A stretch of DNA of 64,000 nt from Oscillospiraceae bacterium. GTDB taxonomy: Bacteria; Bacillota; Clostridia; Oscillospirales; Oscillospiraceae. Every line of letters begins with the position of its first letter. Within the stretch, counting starts at the first letter, position 1. The DNA lies in assembly GCA_020025515.1 (NCBI GenBank), contig JAHHRZ010000005.1, positions 1-64,000 of the forward strand, in the 5' to 3' direction. Below, piece by piece: positions 24,498 through 33,800 of this stretch. The notes under the pieces are model-generated. The model saw nothing but the letters and a program-made list of their open reading frames with translations. It ran no database searches and had not been told where the DNA came from. The position numbers and the translations under genes are program-made.

Positions 24498-24625
24498 TGA
24501 CAGCTGTTGCCCTTAATTGAACCCACTTATGTCCGGCAGCCCCATGGGCGCAGTCACCAATGTGCTGGTCAGCGACCCCACCACAGGCCATGGCATCTTT
24601 GTGAAAAAGATACTGGATGCTGCAC
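24498..24625 (+). repeat. Array repeat R10, strongly decayed
   Basis: Arm with ACAGCTGTTGCCC; core 24530-24625 lacks the ATCATTCAGGACGGAAAGC segment but keeps recognisable GGGCGCAGTCACC and GACCCCACCAC parts. There is no clear terminator hairpin or TATAAT. Confidence 0.7.
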
Positions 24626-24739
24626 ATGGCATCCTGCTCTTGCTATGAAAAACTCCTGCTTTTTCAAATTGTGTTCCTCCCTGATCTCGACTATACTGTA
24701 TTTACAGGCTTGTAATACATTTCATGAGGAGGAATCCAT

Positions 24740-25147
24740 ATGTATACCATTGAACAACTTTCCTTAATCACAGGTCTTACCACCCGCACACTGCGAAACT
24801 ACTTAAACGCTGGGATCCTTCAGGGCAGCAAAGATAACGGAATCTGGCAGTTCACAGAGCAGCAGGCTTCGGAGTTTATTCGCCATCCTTCCGTCCGGCC
24901 CAGCATTCAGGCAAAACACCAGGCCATTGTCTATGATTTTCTGGCAGGACAGGACAATGGCGAAAATGAAATGTGCATTCTGCTGGATCTCACTTTGGAC
25001 GAAAGCAAGGCAAAGGAAAAGGCGGACTTCTTCTGCAATGCTGCAAACAGCCTATCCCACATCCGCTTTGCATTCTCTTATGAATCCGGCAAGGCGCACT
25101 ATATTTTGAAAGGTGCACAAGATGATGTCAACCGGATTATGAAATAA
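24740..25147 (+). CDS. Cassette 11: MerR-type DNA-binding protein
   Basis: A 135-residue protein whose first 50 residues form a MerR-like winged helix (YTIEQLSLITGLTTRTLRNY, LNAGILQGSKDNGIWQFTEQ). A C-terminal domain of about 70 residues that I do not recognise follows (MCILLDLTLDESKAKEKADF). GAGGAGG precedes the ATG. It is the last gene of the array and ends before a terminator. The preceding repeat has no promoter, but a TATACTG-like -10 may lie at about 24690. Confidence 0.75.
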   Translation: MYTIEQLSLITGLTTRTLRNYLNAGILQGSKDNGIWQFTEQQASEFIRHPSVRPSIQAKHQAIVYDFLAGQDNGENEMCILLDLTLDESKAKEKADFFCNAANSLSHIRFAFSYESGKAHYILKGAQDDVNRIMK

Positions 25148-25250
25148 TGTTCCTGCAAATAAACCTGCTTGCTGGCGATAGGGGAAATGGCCCATATCTG
25201 GAAAGCGTATCTCCAGAACAGCAGGCAGGTGGGCGCTGAGGCGTAAAAAT

Positions 25251-25292
25251 TGGACTTGCCGCAAAATGCAAATTCTGCGGCAAGCCTTTTTT
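25251..25292 (+). terminator. Terminator at the distal end of the array
   Basis: CTTGCCGCA and TGCGGCAAG with an inner AT-rich loop, then CCTTTTTT. Just upstream (25228-25246) the words GGTGGGCGCTG and GGCGTAA look like a last worn-out trace of the repeat core. Confidence 0.75.
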
Positions 25293-25335
25293 ATGCAGAG
25301 GGATGTGGAGGGAAATCTGCGCAGAGGAAATGCTA

Positions 25336-26919
25336 CTACAGCAGAGGCGCAATGGCCTTCAGCAGAAGCCCTCCCAGCTTTTCATACCAGGGGTCCTCCC
25401 GGATGGTCTGGCGGGTAATCCGCTGACTCTGGCGCAGAGTTTTCTGGAAGTCTTTCTCAATGTCCTGAATACAAGGCACTCCGACCAGATAGGCAGCACA
25501 TTCAAAATGATGGTACAGGCTGCGATAATCCATATTGATGGTACCCACCACGGCCTCTTCATCGTCACAGATCATGACCTTAGCGTGGAGAAAGCCGGGA
25601 ATGTAGCTATAGACACGGACACCGGAATCCACCAGAGCGGGAAGATGCGTTTTGGCAAGCAGGTGGGCAGATTTCTGATCCGGAATACCGGGAAGGATCA
25701 GTCTGACCTCCACGCCTCGCTCTGCTGCAAAGCGCAGGGCGGTTTCCAGTTCTCCATCCAAAATCAGGTAGGGCGTCATGATGTGCACATACCGCTGAGC
25801 ACGGTTCAGAAGGTCCATATAGACCCGTTCTCCCAGCTTTTCGTCATCTAAGGGACAGTCCCCGTAGGGAATCACATACCCCTTGGAGCCCGGCACCTTG
25901 GCAACAGGAGATAAATATTTTTGGAAATCAGGCTGGTGGTCGGTGACACTCCAGAGCTGCAGGAACATGAGCATGAGACTTTGCGCTGCGGGGCCTTTCA
26001 GCATGAGGCCCGTGTCCTTCCAGTAGCCAAAGCGTGAAACATGGTTGATGTACTCATCTGCCAGGTTGATGCCTCCGGTGAAAGCGGTATGCCCATCAAT
26101 GACCAGAATTTTTCGGTGGTCCCGGTAGTTATAGTGAGTGGAAAGGAAGGGCTTCACGGCGGCAAAGACCCGGCACTGGATTCCCAGATTCTGAAGAAGC
26201 TTGGGGTAGTCCCGGGGCAGACGGGTAAATTCACAGGTGCCGTCATACATCATCCGAATTTCTACACCCTGCGCCGCTTTCCGGGCCAGAAGATCCAGCA
26301 TTTGCCCCCACATGAGACCTTCTTCCACAATGAAATATTCCAGAAAAATGTAGTGCCGGGCCTGCTCCAGCTCATTCATGATGGCCTCGAACATGTCTTC
26401 CCCTGTGGAATAGTAAGTTACATCGGTTCCGTCACAGATGGGATGGCAGGCGGTTCTTTGAATATATTTGACCAGCGACCCGGCACCGGGATTCTCTTCT
26501 TCCAATCCTCTCTGGACCTCCGGCTCCTGCTCAATGGCATTTCTGCTTCTATAGAGCAGGTGGTCGATGCGGTCTTTCAGTGCACGGTGTCCCAGATTGC
26601 TCTGGGTAAACCAGAAAAACAGCGCACCAAAGAAAGGCATCAGCAGGAATACCACCAACCAGGTAATTTTGGCAGATGGGTCCAGGCGGCTGTTCAGAAG
26701 ATACAGGAGCATGGGAACTGTGACCAGCAATGTTCCGCCTAAAAAGTGAGGCAGAAACTCTTCAAACCACACATAAAATCCCAGCATCAATCCCACCTGC
26801 GCCGCAAGGAGCAGGAGAACCAGACCGAATCGACTGAAAATAGCCCGAAACAGCCCTTGCTTTCCTTTGTTTTTCAGTAAAAGCAGGGTTTTTCTTTGCT
26901 TATTTTGGGGTTTTTTCAT
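25336..26919 (-). CDS. cls: Cardiolipin synthase
   Basis: A 527-residue phospholipase-D superfamily protein: two N-terminal transmembrane helices, then two HKD catalytic motifs, HYNYRDHRKILVIDG with GGINLADEYI, and FLHAKVMICDDEEAVVGT with NMDYRSLYHHFE. It condenses two phosphatidylglycerols into cardiolipin at the membrane. I use the ATG at 26919 because GGAGGG precedes it; the frame continues to 26937 without a ribosome site. It is downstream of the M28 peptidase gene on the same strand, separated by a hairpin. Confidence 0.92.
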   Translation of the reverse strand: MKKPQNKQRKTLLLLKNKGKQGLFRAIFSRFGLVLLLLAAQVGLMLGFYVWFEEFLPHFLGGTLLVTVPMLLYLLNSRLDPSAKITWLVVFLLMPFFGALFFWFTQSNLGHRALKDRIDHLLYRSRNAIEQEPEVQRGLEEENPGAGSLVKYIQRTACHPICDGTDVTYYSTGEDMFEAIMNELEQARHYIFLEYFIVEEGLMWGQMLDLLARKAAQGVEIRMMYDGTCEFTRLPRDYPKLLQNLGIQCRVFAAVKPFLSTHYNYRDHRKILVIDGHTAFTGGINLADEYINHVSRFGYWKDTGLMLKGPAAQSLMLMFLQLWSVTDHQPDFQKYLSPVAKVPGSKGYVIPYGDCPLDDEKLGERVYMDLLNRAQRYVHIMTPYLILDGELETALRFAAERGVEVRLILPGIPDQKSAHLLAKTHLPALVDSGVRVYSYIPGFLHAKVMICDDEEAVVGTINMDYRSLYHHFECAAYLVGVPCIQDIEKDFQKTLRQSQRITRQTIREDPWYEKLGGLLLKAIAPLL

Positions 26920-26941
26920 AACATCCCTCCGGGACATAACC

Positions 26942-26966
26942 AGGGGAGCGGTGTGCCGCTCCCCTG
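26942..26966 (-). terminator. Hairpin between the M28 peptidase gene and cls
   Basis: An 11-bp perfect stem (CAGGGGAGCGG / CCGCTCCCCTG) with a 4-base loop. There is no T-run on the minus strand, so it may be an attenuator or processing site. Confidence 0.5.
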
Positions 26967-26988
26967 AAAAGGTAAAATAGATTGCAGT

Positions 26989-28215
26989 TTATTTCTTGGG
27001 CCTCTTGCGCAGCAGATAGACATCCAGAGCTTCTTTCATGTTGTCAGGCATGGTGCGCTCCACGGGGAAGCACTTGGCGCAGGCCATACGCTCCGTGAAG
27101 GCAATGATAAAGTCGATGTCCAGCTCCATCTGACGGGCACTCATCACATCCATGGTGTCGTAGCGGTTGTGGATGGTAGCGGTATTGCCGGGTGCATCCC
27201 GGGCAAAAGTAATGGCGGGGATGCCCTGGTCGGCAAAGGGAGTGGAGTCGCTGGAGTAGACATCCTGATTCACCGCAATGCCGAAGCCAACTTCGGAGGC
27301 CATATAGGCGGTGTAGTGCATCAGACGCTCCTCCGCAGTGCAGCAGCCTACAAACCGACCCATGATGGAGCCGATCATATCCAGGTTGATGTTGAAAATA
27401 ATGCGGTCCAGCTCCTCTTTATGGGCGGCACAGTAGGCCTTGGAGCCCAGCAGACCCCGTTCTTCACTGCCGCACCACACAAAGCGCAGGCTGTAGCGGT
27501 GGGGATGGTCCTTGAAGTAGTCCAGAATTCCCAGCAGGCCTACACAGCCGGACATATTGTCATAGACACCCTGAGACAGGGGGGTGGAGTCATAGTGGGC
27601 GGTGAGGACAATGGTTTCGGGCACTTCGCCGGGCAGATCCAGAACCACATTCTGGGAGGTGCCCTCGGTCTCTTCCTGCTTGAGGATGATCTTGGCAGTG
27701 GTGACTCCCTTCCGAATCAGCGCAATGGCATCCTTGGCGTTGATGTTGACACCGGGGATCTTATGGCCGTTGCTCACAAAGGGGCGAAGCTCCTTCTGAT
27801 CCATGTCCCGGTCCACATAATTTGCGTTTCCGTCATAGGTGATAAAGCCTACGGCACCGTGCTTCAGAATGTCCTGATACTTCCAGTAGCCCATGCCGCC
27901 GTCCACCATGACAATTTTACCCGTTACATTCTGCAAAGAATAGGGATCGGTGTTGGGCAGATACATAAAGGGGGCCTCGACCTCCCAGGTTCCGGAGAGC
28001 AGGTAGCCTTTGCAGGGGATGGAGACACCATCCATAAAAAGTGCGGCTTCCTGAATGGTGGCCATTTCTACGGCAAAGGGTTCCACGGTGGGAGTGAGTC
28101 CCATTTTCTTGCACTGATCTATGAGGTACTGGGCACACTGCTTCTCTTCCTTTGTGCCACTGGTACGGATATAGGATGTTTCTTCAAAGATTTTCCAGAT
28201 TGCGTCGGCATTCAT
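26989..28215 (-). CDS. M28 family zinc aminopeptidase
   Basis: A 408-residue metallopeptidase with a PA-like insert (about residues 90-180) and an M28 catalytic domain. Zinc ligands and catalytic residues are visible in TAHYDSTPLSQGVYDNMSG (His and bridging Asp), WCGSEERGLLG (general base Glu-Glu), INLDMIGS, and the final histidine in ATIHNRYDTMD. No signal peptide, so it is probably cytoplasmic. The ATG at 28215 is chosen for the GGAGGT six bases upstream. Confidence 0.87.
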   Translation of the reverse strand: MNADAIWKIFEETSYIRTSGTKEEKQCAQYLIDQCKKMGLTPTVEPFAVEMATIQEAALFMDGVSIPCKGYLLSGTWEVEAPFMYLPNTDPYSLQNVTGKIVMVDGGMGYWKYQDILKHGAVGFITYDGNANYVDRDMDQKELRPFVSNGHKIPGVNINAKDAIALIRKGVTTAKIILKQEETEGTSQNVVLDLPGEVPETIVLTAHYDSTPLSQGVYDNMSGCVGLLGILDYFKDHPHRYSLRFVWCGSEERGLLGSKAYCAAHKEELDRIIFNINLDMIGSIMGRFVGCCTAEERLMHYTAYMASEVGFGIAVNQDVYSSDSTPFADQGIPAITFARDAPGNTATIHNRYDTMDVMSARQMELDIDFIIAFTERMACAKCFPVERTMPDNMKEALDVYLLRKRPKK

Positions 28216-28390
28216 GGTGGTACCTCCGTATGTAATCAAATTCGGCTTCTGTGCCTTTCTTCTATGTTAGCCCATTTTTCAATGTTTTGCAACCATTCTT
28301 TCCTAAATTTTCTGAACCAAAGGGCAAAGGCTTCCCAAGAAGAGGGAAATATGCTATGATAACCAAAATGCCTTTTTTAGGAGGTAAAAC

Positions 28391-29188
28391 ATGGAAATGA
28401 TTTATGAAATCCAGGAGCGGCTGCGCCTGAACCGGGGGGATGAAGGAACCCAGGAGGTACTGGACCTTCTGACCCGCCAGCTGGAGCTGTTGGAACAACT
28501 GGGAAGCGAGTATGTCCAGCACAGATCTGTGGAGATTCTGGCGGACAACTGCCCCGCGGGCCTTTCGGAGCTGGGCCATGCCCAGACGGTGGAGGTAAAA
28601 TCGGACTACACTCTTCGTATGGAGGGAAAGGCACTGGAGGAAAATGCAGGGCCCTTTGCGCTTTTGAGCTATCTGGAGGACTGCGAAGAGGGGCTGGAGC
28701 ACATGGAATATGCCAGTGCCGTGTGTGCCTGTGAATCGGAAATCAGCAATGCGCTGGCGGTATGGCAGCAAGACAGCGACGGTACAGGCAGTCTCATGCC
28801 AAGAGGATACGCCCCTCTGGAAAAGCTGCCTGAAGATGGTCTGTGGCGCTGCTGCGGCGGCAATCTGATCTTCCGGCAGAAGGTGGAAGCGGTCCGTGAC
28901 ATGGAGGCTCTGCGCATGGCGGTGAAGGAGCTGGCACCTCTTACAAAGGATAAAAAGGCTGCTGTGTGGGAGGTAGGAGAGGAGTGCGGCGTGGCGCTGC
29001 CTCTGGAACCCATCAAAGCCCAGGATTTGGAGCTGTTTGTTACCCGGGTGAGCACAATGGCGAAGCTGGTGCAAAACGCGGAGGGCATGGGTGTGGGTCT
29101 TGCGGACATAGAAGGACCGAAACTTCGGCTCCTGCGGCTCCGTTTCGGCGCAAAGGGCACCGTTGATATGAGCATGGCAGAAGAATAA
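28391..29188 (+). CDS. Hypothetical protein, 265 aa
   Basis: No family is recognised. The protein is acidic, soluble and mostly helical, with an N-terminal coiled-coil-like part (LNRGDEGTQEVLDLLTRQLE). Single cysteines are scattered (CACES, RCCGG) without a clear metal motif. TAGGAGG precedes the ATG. It is divergent from the M28 peptidase gene and followed by a strong bidirectional terminator. Confidence 0.7.
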   Translation: MEMIYEIQERLRLNRGDEGTQEVLDLLTRQLELLEQLGSEYVQHRSVEILADNCPAGLSELGHAQTVEVKSDYTLRMEGKALEENAGPFALLSYLEDCEEGLEHMEYASAVCACESEISNALAVWQQDSDGTGSLMPRGYAPLEKLPEDGLWRCCGGNLIFRQKVEAVRDMEALRMAVKELAPLTKDKKAAVWEVGEECGVALPLEPIKAQDLELFVTRVSTMAKLVQNAEGMGVGLADIEGPKLRLLRLRFGAKGTVDMSMAEE

Positions 29189-29191
29189 AAG

Positions 29192-29238
29192 AAATTCCCT
29201 GTGAAGCGGTTTTTATGGGCTTCACAGGGAATTTTTAT
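29192..29238. terminator. Bidirectional terminator
   Basis: AAATTCCCTGTGAAGC and GCTTCACAGGGAATTT form a 16-bp stem ending in TTTTTA, between convergent genes. Confidence 0.85.
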
Positions 29239-29269
29239 GTATTTTGGAACTGTTTTGATGGATAAACCA

Positions 29270-30694
29270 TCACTCGATATCCTGCACAACGGTCTCGGGA
29301 GGCTGCTCTAAAAGCTGGGGATGCTGAAGCAGGCGGTTCATATATTTAATGGCGGTGGCATAGTAGAATCCGTCCACAATCCGCTCATCCAAGGTGAAGT
29401 TGAGATCAATGTACTTTTTCAGGATCAATTCCCCTTCTGCGGAAATCTCGTTGGCTTTTCGCTTATACCCAAAGGCGCAGAAAACGGGCAGATTGCCAAA
29501 GTCATACAGGTGATGGAACACAGCAGGGATGCCGAGAGAACCGATGGAGGTCACAAACAGGGAGCCATGGAAGGGGCTCAGCTTTGTCAGAGAAGTGGGA
29601 ACCAGACCGAAGTAGTCCAGCAATTTCAAAAGCCAAACAAAAAACTTCAGAAATACACCGGGGATCATAGTAAAAGCCCGGGTCAGATTATCAAAGTCGG
29701 AGTTGAGGGGGGCGTTTTTTACCTCGTCCACCAATACGTTGAATTTCTTGTACACATCTTCCAGGGTGTCCGAAGGGTCCAGATGAACCTTGATGACGGA
29801 ATCCGGAGCTTCCACCGTCATTTCCTTCTTTATGGTCATACATACCTGAATGTCATCGCCTCTGGAATATATCTTCTGACCGGCAACAAAGCGATTGAGC
29901 CCGGGATATTTTGCTACGGTTCTTGCATAGGCAGCCAAAATAATGTGGGTAATTCCAAGGCCGGTCATGCCCTCTCTCCGTCTCATGCGGATGAAGCGCT
30001 CCATACTGGTGATTTCCACGGAGTTGGAAAACAGGTTGTTGGAACCGTTTCGATTGGGCATGATGTAGGGAATGATCCGTCCCATGGGATACATGGTCCG
30101 CAAAAGGCGGCCGTCTGACCGGTCCCCCCATGTGGGATGATACTTTCCGTCATTCTGAATTTTGGTGGCGAATACCCCAAGAACAAGACCGACAAGGAAT
30201 ATAGAGTCTGGAATCAGTTCCAGAACGGAGTTGCGCACAAAGGATACCGTGAGCACCGACCAGTTATCTACCGTTCGGGCCAGAAGAGGCACCAGATATA
30301 CGAATAGCAACACCCAAAAATGCTGAAACTTTCCTGCTACCGTGAGGGCATATACAGTGGCTAAGGTGAAAAACAGAAAGTAGTACAAAAACAGATACCA
30401 GTTATCCATCTGGGGATGGGAAGTTCTGGTGTAGAAGCACAGATACAGGGCCATCATGTAGATGGGAATGGCTGTTTTGTAGTATCGTTCCTTGCCGTTC
30501 AAAATGCAGATCAGTGCAAAGAGCAGGCACGCAGCCCCAGGGAGAACCACCAGGCTCCAAAGATTTCCGGAATCACCTGTTCCTCTCGTACAGGCGAAAA
30601 TGACTCGGACCACTGAGGAAGCGAGCATGCAAAGCACCATCAGCCAGGTCAGGGGGGTTTTCCGACTGACCCAAAACCTAGTTCTTTTATCCAT
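29270..30694 (-). CDS. Membrane protein with 2-oxoacid dehydrogenase acyltransferase-like domain
   Basis: A 474-residue fusion. The first half has about six transmembrane helices. The second half (about residues 200-465) resembles the CoA-dependent acyltransferase (E2/chloramphenicol acetyltransferase) fold: MERFIRMRRREGMTGLGITH, KKEMTVEAPDSVIKVHLDP, and the C-terminal ISAEGELILKKYIDLNFTLD followed by ERIVDGFYYA. The normal HxxxDG catalytic motif reads ERIVDG here, with Glu for His, so acyltransfer by the known mechanism is doubtful. No lipoyl domain is present and no dehydrogenase genes are nearby. Function unknown. Confidence 0.75.
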   Translation of the reverse strand: MDKRTRFWVSRKTPLTWLMVLCMLASSVVRVIFACTRGTGDSGNLWSLVVLPGAACLLFALICILNGKERYYKTAIPIYMMALYLCFYTRTSHPQMDNWYLFLYYFLFFTLATVYALTVAGKFQHFWVLLFVYLVPLLARTVDNWSVLTVSFVRNSVLELIPDSIFLVGLVLGVFATKIQNDGKYHPTWGDRSDGRLLRTMYPMGRIIPYIMPNRNGSNNLFSNSVEITSMERFIRMRRREGMTGLGITHIILAAYARTVAKYPGLNRFVAGQKIYSRGDDIQVCMTIKKEMTVEAPDSVIKVHLDPSDTLEDVYKKFNVLVDEVKNAPLNSDFDNLTRAFTMIPGVFLKFFVWLLKLLDYFGLVPTSLTKLSPFHGSLFVTSIGSLGIPAVFHHLYDFGNLPVFCAFGYKRKANEISAEGELILKKYIDLNFTLDERIVDGFYYATAIKYMNRLLQHPQLLEQPPETVVQDIE

Positions 30695-30859
30695 AAGGCA
30701 TATTATACCATGTCAGACAAAAAAGTACAATCAATTTTCCATATCTTATGAGGAGGATCATGAAATTCTCCCCTCTTCAAAGGTGCAGAATATAGAGGAA
30801 GAGCAGGGGTGAAATGGCAGTTCCCCCTGCTCAGCTTTGAAAGATTGAAGTTGTGAGTA

Positions 30860-33800
30860 TCAGTCCGGATCTGAAATCTCCAGCAGCTGGAGCAATTCCT
30901 CACTGGTGACGGAGGAAAGCCCTATGTCGTTGTTTCCGGCGACGGCGTCCATGAGCTGGGCCTTTCGGCTTTGAAGCTGCTGGATTTTTTCCTCAATGGT
31001 GTCTTTTGCAATCAGCTTGTAGACCTGAACACAGGAGCGCTGACCAATGCGGTGGGCCCGGTCGGTGGCCTGATTCTGGGCGGCCAGATTCCACCATGGG
31101 TCATAGTGGATGACTACATCCGCAGAGGTCAGATTGAGACCTGTACCGCCGGCTTTCAAAGAAATCAGAAAGACCTGGGCCCCGCCTGCGTTAAAGCGTT
31201 TGACCAGCTCCGCCCGCTTTTCCTTGGGGGTGGAGCCCTGAATGGTGAAGCTGGTGATCCCGGCCTCCTCCAGACGGCTGCGGATTCGGTCCAGCATGGA
31301 GGTAAATTGGGAGAACAGAAGAATCTGGTGCCCGTTTTCTGCCATACCGGAGCACAGTTCCAGACAGGCCTGAAGCTTGCTGGATTCACCTGTGTAGTTT
31401 TCAAAGCACAGGTTGGGGTCGCAGCAAATCTGCCGCAGTCTGGTGAGGGCTGCCAGAATGGCAATTTTCTCGCCCCCTGCAAAGGTGCCTTTTGCGGCAG
31501 AAGCGGCGGCGTGGTACAGCTTTCGCTCCCCATCCGAAAGCGGGATGCGGCGGTCATATTCCAGCTTTGGCGGCAGCTCCTGCAGTACCTCGCTTTTGAG
31601 CCTGCGCAGAAGGAAGGGACGGATAAGACGGGAAAGCTGCTCTTTGGCCTCGCTGCTTTCTGACTGCACAATGGGCTTTTCCAGTTTCTCCACAAAGCGG
31701 TTGTGGGTAAACAGGTACCCGGGCATGAGAAAATCAAACAGATTCCACAGTTCGCTGAGGCGGTTTTCGATGGGAGTGCCGGTGAGGACAAAGCGCTGGC
31801 GACATCGGATGGATTTCACGGTTTTGGAAATTTTGGTGGCCTGATTCTTTACATATTGGCCTTCATCCAGGGAAAAACAGTAAAAATCATATGCCTCATA
31901 TCGCTCCATATCCCGCTTGAGAAGGTCATAGGAGGTGATCCACACGTCGGCCCCTGTTGATTGGGCCATTTTTTGCTCTCGCTCCTGGGCGCTGCCCAGA
32001 ATCAGTGCGACTTGATAGGAAGGAGCAAACCGGGCAAATTCATCGGCCCAGTTCAGAACCAGAGAGGCAGGGCAGGCGATAAGGTTTGGCTTTCCGGTGA
32101 CGGCTCTGGGCACGGTGGACAGGAAGGTAATAAGCTGCAATGTTTTGCCCAGTCCCATTTCGTCCGCCAGAATGCCGCCAAAGCCGCAGCTTTCCAGGGT
32201 TTTGAGCCAGCGAAAGCCTGTGGCCTGATAGGAGCGGAGAATGGGAGCCAGGGACTCCGGCGGGGCGAAATCACTGTCTTCCACATTTTTGAACCGCCGC
32301 ACCATAGCCCGAAAGTCCTCGTCTCTGTTGAACAAAATCCCTTCTTTGTGACGAAGGAGGTTGTCCAGATAAAGGCTTCGATAGGCAGGCAGAGAGATGG
32401 TGCCTTGTTCTAAGTTGCGGGCAGAGAGCTGGAGCATATGGGCAGCTTCGGCCATGGATTCACAGGCGGAACCGTCCAGGGCAAGAAAGCGGCCATCCGC
32501 CAGCTTGTGGTATTTCCGCCGCTGGAGCATACTCCGGTAGAGGTCTTCCAGTTCGTCCACGGGGAAGCCGCCTGTTTCAATGTCCAGCTGAAGAAGACCG
32601 TCAGAAACAGAGACCCCAACAGAAGCGGAAGCCGGGCGGAATTGTCTGGATTGCAGACGATCAGAGACATAAACCTCTCCCTGATGGTGGAGCTCCGGCA
32701 GGGTTTCGGTGAGAAAGTCGAAAATTTCATCGTCTCCCGTGAGATAGAACCGGGTTTTGTCATCTTCCATAGGCTGAAACCAGCGCAGAAGGTACTGCCT
32801 GGCATCCCGTTCTGCCGCCAGATTTCGCTTGACCCCCTCACGGTCTTCGGTTAGCTCCAGTTCTCCGTAGCGATAAGTCAGCCGCGCGGTGAGCCGCTCC
32901 CCTGTGAAGTCAAAGTAAAAACAGGGAGTGCATGGATCCGGGGCGTACTGCTGCACAATGCCCATGGGATCTTCCAGCTGCACAAAGCTCCCAATGGCAG
33001 GCAGAACACAGCAGCAGAATGTGGGAAGCTCCTGCTGGGTAAACCACAGCTCCTTGGAGGACAGCTGAAGCAGAGGCGCCATTTGGTCAATAAACTCTTT
33101 GGAACAGCGATAGAGAAAGCCATCGCAGTAGGTATACATGGTGATTCCGTTTCCAAAGAATCCCAAACGGGCCAGGGAGCCCAGATCCAGACGGACAGAA
33201 TGATCTACCTGCTCGATTTGCATTTTGCATTCAGGCTCTCCATCAGTAAGGAGAATGGTTTCCTTGGTATAGGTAAGCTCCAGACTCTGGTCCAGGTAGA
33301 GCTGAAAAAAGCGATCGAAGGTATCTCCCATGAAGGTGATTTTGCTGCCCAAGGTGTGTCCCCAGGAACCTTGGGCATAGCGGTACATCTCCCGATAGTT
33401 CCGTAAAAGCCCGATGATCTCCCGGGAGCGGGGGTCAAAGTTGCTGATGCAGTGACGCAGCGTCAACTGCTTTCCATAAGTGAAGGTGCCGCCGTTATCC
33501 AGCAAATCTAAAAAATTGGAGATATTTTTTACAGTGTATAGTTTTTTTGCGCCGATCAGGAAAGAGATATTCGGGTAAGTGGTCATTCCCTTGGTGCACT
33601 CCAGGCGAGGAACCAGATGAACCAAGCCGCTTCCCGGGTCGGTGTGCTCCAGATATTTGTCTAACAGCAGGGCAGCGGGGCTGGACTGCTTGTGATTGAT
33701 TCCATAGAGCATCATGGCGGCCAGGTGCTTGCAGGTTCCGGCCTCCTGATATCTGGGGCAGGTACAGTGCAGCAGGACGCCGTGTTCCTGTACGGTGGCA

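Larger units (their letters stand above)
15117..25240 (+). other. Array of gene cassettes separated by spoIVB 3'-end repeats
   Basis: Eleven copies (R0 inside spoIVB, R1-R10 downstream) of a 122-bp spoIVB 3' segment occur in direct orientation at starts 15117, 16080, 16836, 17596, 18666, 19495, 20084, 21054, 22414, about 23556 and 24530. Intervals are about 0.6-1.4 kb and each holds one to three unrelated small genes read in the same direction. R1-R10 are preceded by a shared arm (consensus TTATCTAACAGCTGTTGTCC then TCACTCG), and most are followed by a terminator hairpin and an extended -10 promoter. Proximal copies keep an intact frame; R6-R10 are frameshifted or deleted. No integrase, transposase or attachment recombinase is present. 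Confidence 0.85.

Noticed and set aside
16077..24630. Repeat copies as independent expressed 40-codon peptides (GTG at the start of cores R1, R2, R3, R5)
   Set aside because: The GTG has no ribosome site in front and decays in distal copies; displaced spoIVB ends explain the open frames better.
15117..25240. CRISPR or tandem-repeat array
   Set aside because: Repeats are 120-270 bp, carry protein-coding sequence, terminators and promoters, and are separated by genes of variable length; there are no short uniform spacers and no cas genes.
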